NCBI GenBank assembly: GCA_032622095.1 | Contig: CP136066.1 | Span: 61,100,609-61,164,608, forward strand | Origin: Siphonodentalium dalli | Taxonomy: Eukaryota; Mollusca; Scaphopoda; Gadilida; Siphonodentaliidae | Direction of reading: 5' to 3' | DNA: 64,000 nt | Part shown: one piece after another, positions 60,251-64,000 of the stretch | Numbering within the stretch: position 1 is the stretch's first letter | Layout of the letters: each line of letters starts with the position of its first letter | Program-made: the position numbers and the translations under genes | Notes under the pieces: model-generated | The model's input: the letters and a program-made list of their open reading frames with translations, nothing else | What the model was told of the DNA's origin: nothing | Database searches by the model: none

Positions 60251-61636
60251 AATGCTATTGGGAGCTAGATGATACTTTTTTTCAGACATGAGGGGACAGA
60301 CAATGTGACCATGCACTTTGCCTTAGTATGGATAAGTACCATGTGGCATGTTATAGAGAGAACATTGTTGTATTTTTTTATTAATTTAATCATGAACTAA
60401 TAAATATGTATCATGTTATGGCTCCTTCGTTGACAGTCAATGTGACATCATCTAGTTTATTATCCAGGATTTTCGCACAAGTATAGTTCAACTCCTTCTT
60501 TATCTTGAACAAATCATTTCATAATGCATCTCATTCTGTCTCATCTCGATTATTTTCTGCTCATGAATGTTACACACATAATATTCTGACCCACCAAGAA
60601 AATGAAGATGTCGTCATTGGCATATATCTGTCCACTTTCTGAAATGATACAGAATTCGAAGCATTTAATTTCACTTTATAAATAATTTACAGGTTACTGG
60701 TATGAAATATTTTATATTGGGATATTTCGCATGCAGTATCACACCACTCACCAGTACCTACATTGGCAAGCCATGTAATGTTCAGTTGTTCCCACCTCCT
60801 TATGAATGCAGTATAAATTATAATACAAACAATAATGCTATTGCTAATATCATAATAAATAAGGCTAATAATATTATATTTCAACATAGCTGACCAGTAC
60901 GTGTATAAATTATAATTAATGCCCACTCAGTCACAATGTCATTTATAACACTGTCATTGTGATTGTTAATTATTATTTCAATGTTATATTCCATAAAGGG
61001 GACATGAAACAATTCCAACTATGAATAGCATGATCACTACAATTTGAATCTAGTAGCAGAACATGTAAACTATGAACGGTAAACTATGAATGTTCACATG
61101 TGTACTACTTTGAAGAAATTCTTGGCATCTGACAGCTGTCATTGAAATATTTCTTCCATAAAACACTTTTAGATCGTACCCGGTATTCATGATACTCAAA
61201 TTACCAATGCAACCAGGAATGATGAAATAAATAATTTCATTTTGAAAGCCGTTGCTAACACAACTTCCTTCAGGTGAAAATTACAAAATTAGAATACAGA
61301 ATGTCGTGTTGTTTTCTACAAAAGAATTGTCTCAAACAGCAAAAAAAAAACCCATACCTTTCTGACTCCCCAAACGGACACCCTTTGAAACGTGAGATTC
61401 TGGTAATTCATGTCGATTGGTATAGACTTAATTCAGCTGCCATAGACGGCAAATTTTCCTCTTTTTATTGCGATGAGACAACCCTGTTTTGATTAGAAGA
61501 ATCTGAATTGAACTACCTTTAGCAATGGCGGACAGAATCGGAGTGCGTTACCGATTGGCCGATCAAATGACGTTGAGTGACGTAACTATCCTTCCTCCAT
61601 CTAGGGTTACAACCACCCGCGCGGTTGTTATATAGA
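60251..61636. other. No supported gene
   Basis: AT-rich sequence. A small palindrome ACAACCACCCGCGCGGTTGT lies at about 61,609-61,628, just before repeat R copy 3. Confidence 0.5.
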
Positions 61637-62070
61637 GGAATCACTGAATAGACGACAGTGTTAACGTTTCAGCCAAATTCATTGAACTGAAGCGCCAGGC
61701 CACTCCAGGGATGTTTACCTAGCTAAATTGACACCAGCTGATCACGAAAATGCAAGAAAAATCATAGGTCAAGTGTTTACTTTTTAAAATAAATAAAGTG
61801 TACGACAGGGCTATCCCGCAGCCAAATTTTACCTGGAAAAAAACCCAGAAATACAGCTAGCTAAATAAATTTCCCACTCACAGAAATCCATTCCCCCTTT
61901 AATTCACCGGTTTAAATTATTTAGATATGATGTACAAATCAAATAAACAAGATTTCACTATTTAATAACGTGTCACAATAGTCATGTATCAGGTGAAAGC
62001 CATTCTTCAGTTACCTTCACCTCTAGCATGGAACACTTTTAGCCCCCTGATTCATATAAGCTGAATCTGT
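61637..62070 (+). repeat. Dispersed repeat R, copy 3
   Basis: It begins GGAATCACTGAA, with a deletion of TGGTTTCCC relative to copy 2, and then aligns to about CCCCCTGATTCATATAAGC. It is diverged by scattered substitutions and small indels. Confidence 0.7.
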
Positions 62071-62429
62071 CCCATTGATATGCTGGAGTTGTCGTTTGGC
62101 TGCTATTGCCACCTTAATGTAATTCAATAATTGATACAGCGCATGCGCTCAGGGCCAGACTACGATGCCAGGCTCGCTGCCCGCCACTGTGCAATTTGTT
62201 CGATCCTGTGTTTGAATGTGCGTTGAAATTGTGTTAACAAATTGTTTTAACACGTTGTATCTTTTCAAAACGGAATAATACAATCAACATACACTTCATT
62301 GTGTATTATTTTCGCGGCAGTCATTGTCACTTGTCTCACTTCCGTGCAGCCTAGAATCTACTTCTGCTAATAAATGTAACGTTTTAATGTTTTGAGATCA
62401 TCCAGATTTGCGCTTTTTAAAAACCTAAG

Positions 62430-62720
62430 ATGGCTTTGGTTACACAGTACGCCATAGTTTTGCAGATATTTTCAGCGACTTTTTACGTCGCAACATCAAC
62501 GTCACCTATAATTATTAATAAAATAGACAGTCTGCCTTCAGGCAAAATGGTTGTTTCCAAAATACCGACATCTAATGTAATGCGATGCGACAAGCTGTGT
62601 GATTGTCATCAGGATTGTTCGTCCGTGGCGTATGACGTCAGAGAGAAAATGTGTTATCTCCTCGCAGACGGATGTATTACAACCAGAGATCAACTGGAAG
62701 TTCTTTATGAAATAAACAAG
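62430..62720 (+). CDS. First coding exon of a putative secreted PAN/apple-like protein
   Basis: ATG at 62,430 has a good context (A at -3, G at +4). Residues 1-23 form a hydrophobic signal peptide (ALVTQYAIVLQIFSATFYVA). Residues 48-82 hold six cysteines (53, 57, 59, 63, 75, 82) in the pattern CDKLCDCHQDCSSVAYDV then CYLL, typical of the start of PAN/apple domains that mediate protein or sugar binding outside the cell. The frame continues to a TAA at 62,754-62,756. However, AACAAG followed by GTGAGA at 62,721 is a strong splice donor, so I end the exon after residue 97 in phase 0. No second exon was recognised before 64,000. A complete small protein of 108 residues is the alternative. Confidence 0.6.
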
Positions 62721-63019
62721 GTGAGACACCACAGTGCAATGTATTTTTCAGAATAACGTGAAGATAACATTGTATATTGTCACTTCCCCTGGATATCATC
62801 CCGAACATATAGTCCATGAGCCAGGACCGAGCATGGTACCATTTTGGTGGGCAAATTCTATCAACATTTTTCTCAAAGATTTAAGCTGAAGTTTATCTGA
62901 GGGCTTGGGCGCACAGTGACAGTGTAGCTTAGTGTGCAAAATTTGTTTACAACTCGAGTTACACAAATTTTCAACTTTTAGACTTTAGCAAAAATTGTTG
63001 TCTGAAATGAACACCATTT

Positions 63020-63185
63020 GGAAATGTTCCAGTATTATTCAATTTGTAAATTGCCAACAGTGGGAAAGTATGGGTGCCGGTTGGAAAGTTTTAATCTAAA
63101 GCGGGTGCAGTTTGGTGCCTGGTTCAAGAGGATGAAGTTGGGAAATTCGATGTTGACACCCCCACAACCGAGTCCCTGTAGCTAC
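63020..63185 (+). repeat. Dispersed repeat S, copy 2
   Basis: It shares TGGTTCAAGAGGATGAAG, TTGGGAAATT and TTGACACCCCC with 38,720-39,060. If the PAN-like exon is real, this lies in its first intron. Confidence 0.4.
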
Positions 63186-64000
63186 GTTACTGATTCGGAG
63201 ACCACATATAGGTACATAGGTTACATGTACATATTTCAGAAACTAAAAACTCCAGGGGTGCTAAAGAGTGGATAGACCCTTTCCTTCACCTTTCATATAA
63301 TCACCCCCGGTTAAGTATGTGCTGGTAATCATACGAGAATGGCCTGGTTGACAACATTAATACACGAAATATTGATACACTGGCGTCATATGCTCTTGTG
63401 AATACTTTCCGTGGACATTCTCCAACTGTTTCAAATTTGTCGCGCATAATTCAAACAATCGCTCTTTATTTCTAACATATCAGGAATATATAGCATAACA
63501 CGGAATGATCCGTGTAAATATCTGCGTTTTGGTTGGGACCCAAACATCGTGTTCAATGTTGTATTTGTTATGACTTCAATTCAGTCTGTCTGTGACATGT
63601 ATTTATCGACGTATTTCGATACGGGAACAATTTCACAAGTGAATATTATTAGGTGCATTTTGGTGCTCAAACCGCCAAGAGGATTTAAGGTACCGGTTTG
63701 AAAATACCGAATTAAGGGGATGTTGTTCAAATAAAGTTACTTAGAATTTTTGAAAGCTACGCACAGAGTTCACTCCCATGCGCAGGGCGTCAGACATAGC
63801 GTAACGAGGAGACTGAACTCTGTATTGCAGCTTGAGCATTTTTTTCAACGAAAGGAGGTCATGCAATCATAAATTCCTATTCTGGCAGTACCCCATTAAC
63901 AGCTATAAGCGTGATTGGGTGCGCACCATACAACTCAAAGTGGAAAGATGTCCACTGTCGTAGCCTAAACTTAAAGGCCGGATTCGTCATCTCCAGTTTA
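63186..64000. other. No supported gene
   Basis: AT-rich sequence, possibly intron of the PAN-like gene. No exon is recognised. Confidence 0.45.

Noticed and set aside
1-64000. tRNA, rRNA or snRNA genes
   Set aside because: No cloverleaf with A and B box motifs, and no recognisable rRNA or snRNA segment, was noticed by eye. A covariance-model scan was not possible, so small RNA genes could be missed.

Overview
The window is eukaryotic (animal) intergenic DNA, dominated by repeats. Pointers are long (AT)n tracts, minisatellites, Helitron-type ends, TTAA- and TA-flanked MITEs, a Penelope-type GIY-YIG remnant, a dead LINE and a first exon with a good splice donor. A degenerate minisatellite built around GACGGAGTTATG, and repeats rich in TGACCTTGA, resemble what I know from lophotrochozoan genomes. 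A marine mollusc is therefore my best guess, but this is inference. Almost no host coding sequence is visible.

Positions 1-27,270 hold a tandem array of about 45 Helitron-like units that read on the minus strand. Each unit has a TC-type 5' end (TCATATATATTTTGAAGACC), a GTCT/GTAT-rich stretch, 1-4 copies of a 122-bp internal repeat, and a hairpin followed by CTAG at the 3' end. Units fall into four types (A 500-622, B 627, C 554, D 454 bp plus AT tract). They are ordered A-B-C-D or B-C-D in higher-order repeats, and the first roughly 11.8 kb is itself two copies of a 5.84-5.98 kb super-repeat. A different Helitron-like element (T2, 1,381 bp) interrupts the array at 18,751-20,131, and a chimeric element sits at 24,641-25,986.

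At about 27,275 the orientation flips in a 5'-to-5' palindrome. From 27,281 to 32,184 elements run on the plus strand: two array units, two T2 copies and one T3 element with a 131-bp internal repeat. The T2-T3 pair recurs in inverse orientation at 35,549-37,675, with flanks fitting insertion between A and T. T1, T2 and T3 share a related internal repeat core.

From 32,185 onward the DNA is AT-rich and mostly without recognisable genes. It carries many copies of a palindrome-ended MITE family, TTAA-flanked elements, five short near-perfect hairpins, a 499-bp nested palindrome, a Penelope-type endonuclease remnant (40.5-41.2 kb), a LINE remnant split by a MITE (57.6-59.7 kb), and a repeat family with three copies. 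The only host gene pieces I support are a putative secreted PAN-like first exon (62,430-62,720, plus) and, weakly, a terminal exon at 34,313-34,552 (minus). No Rep/helicase gene is present, so all Helitron-like elements here are non-autonomous.
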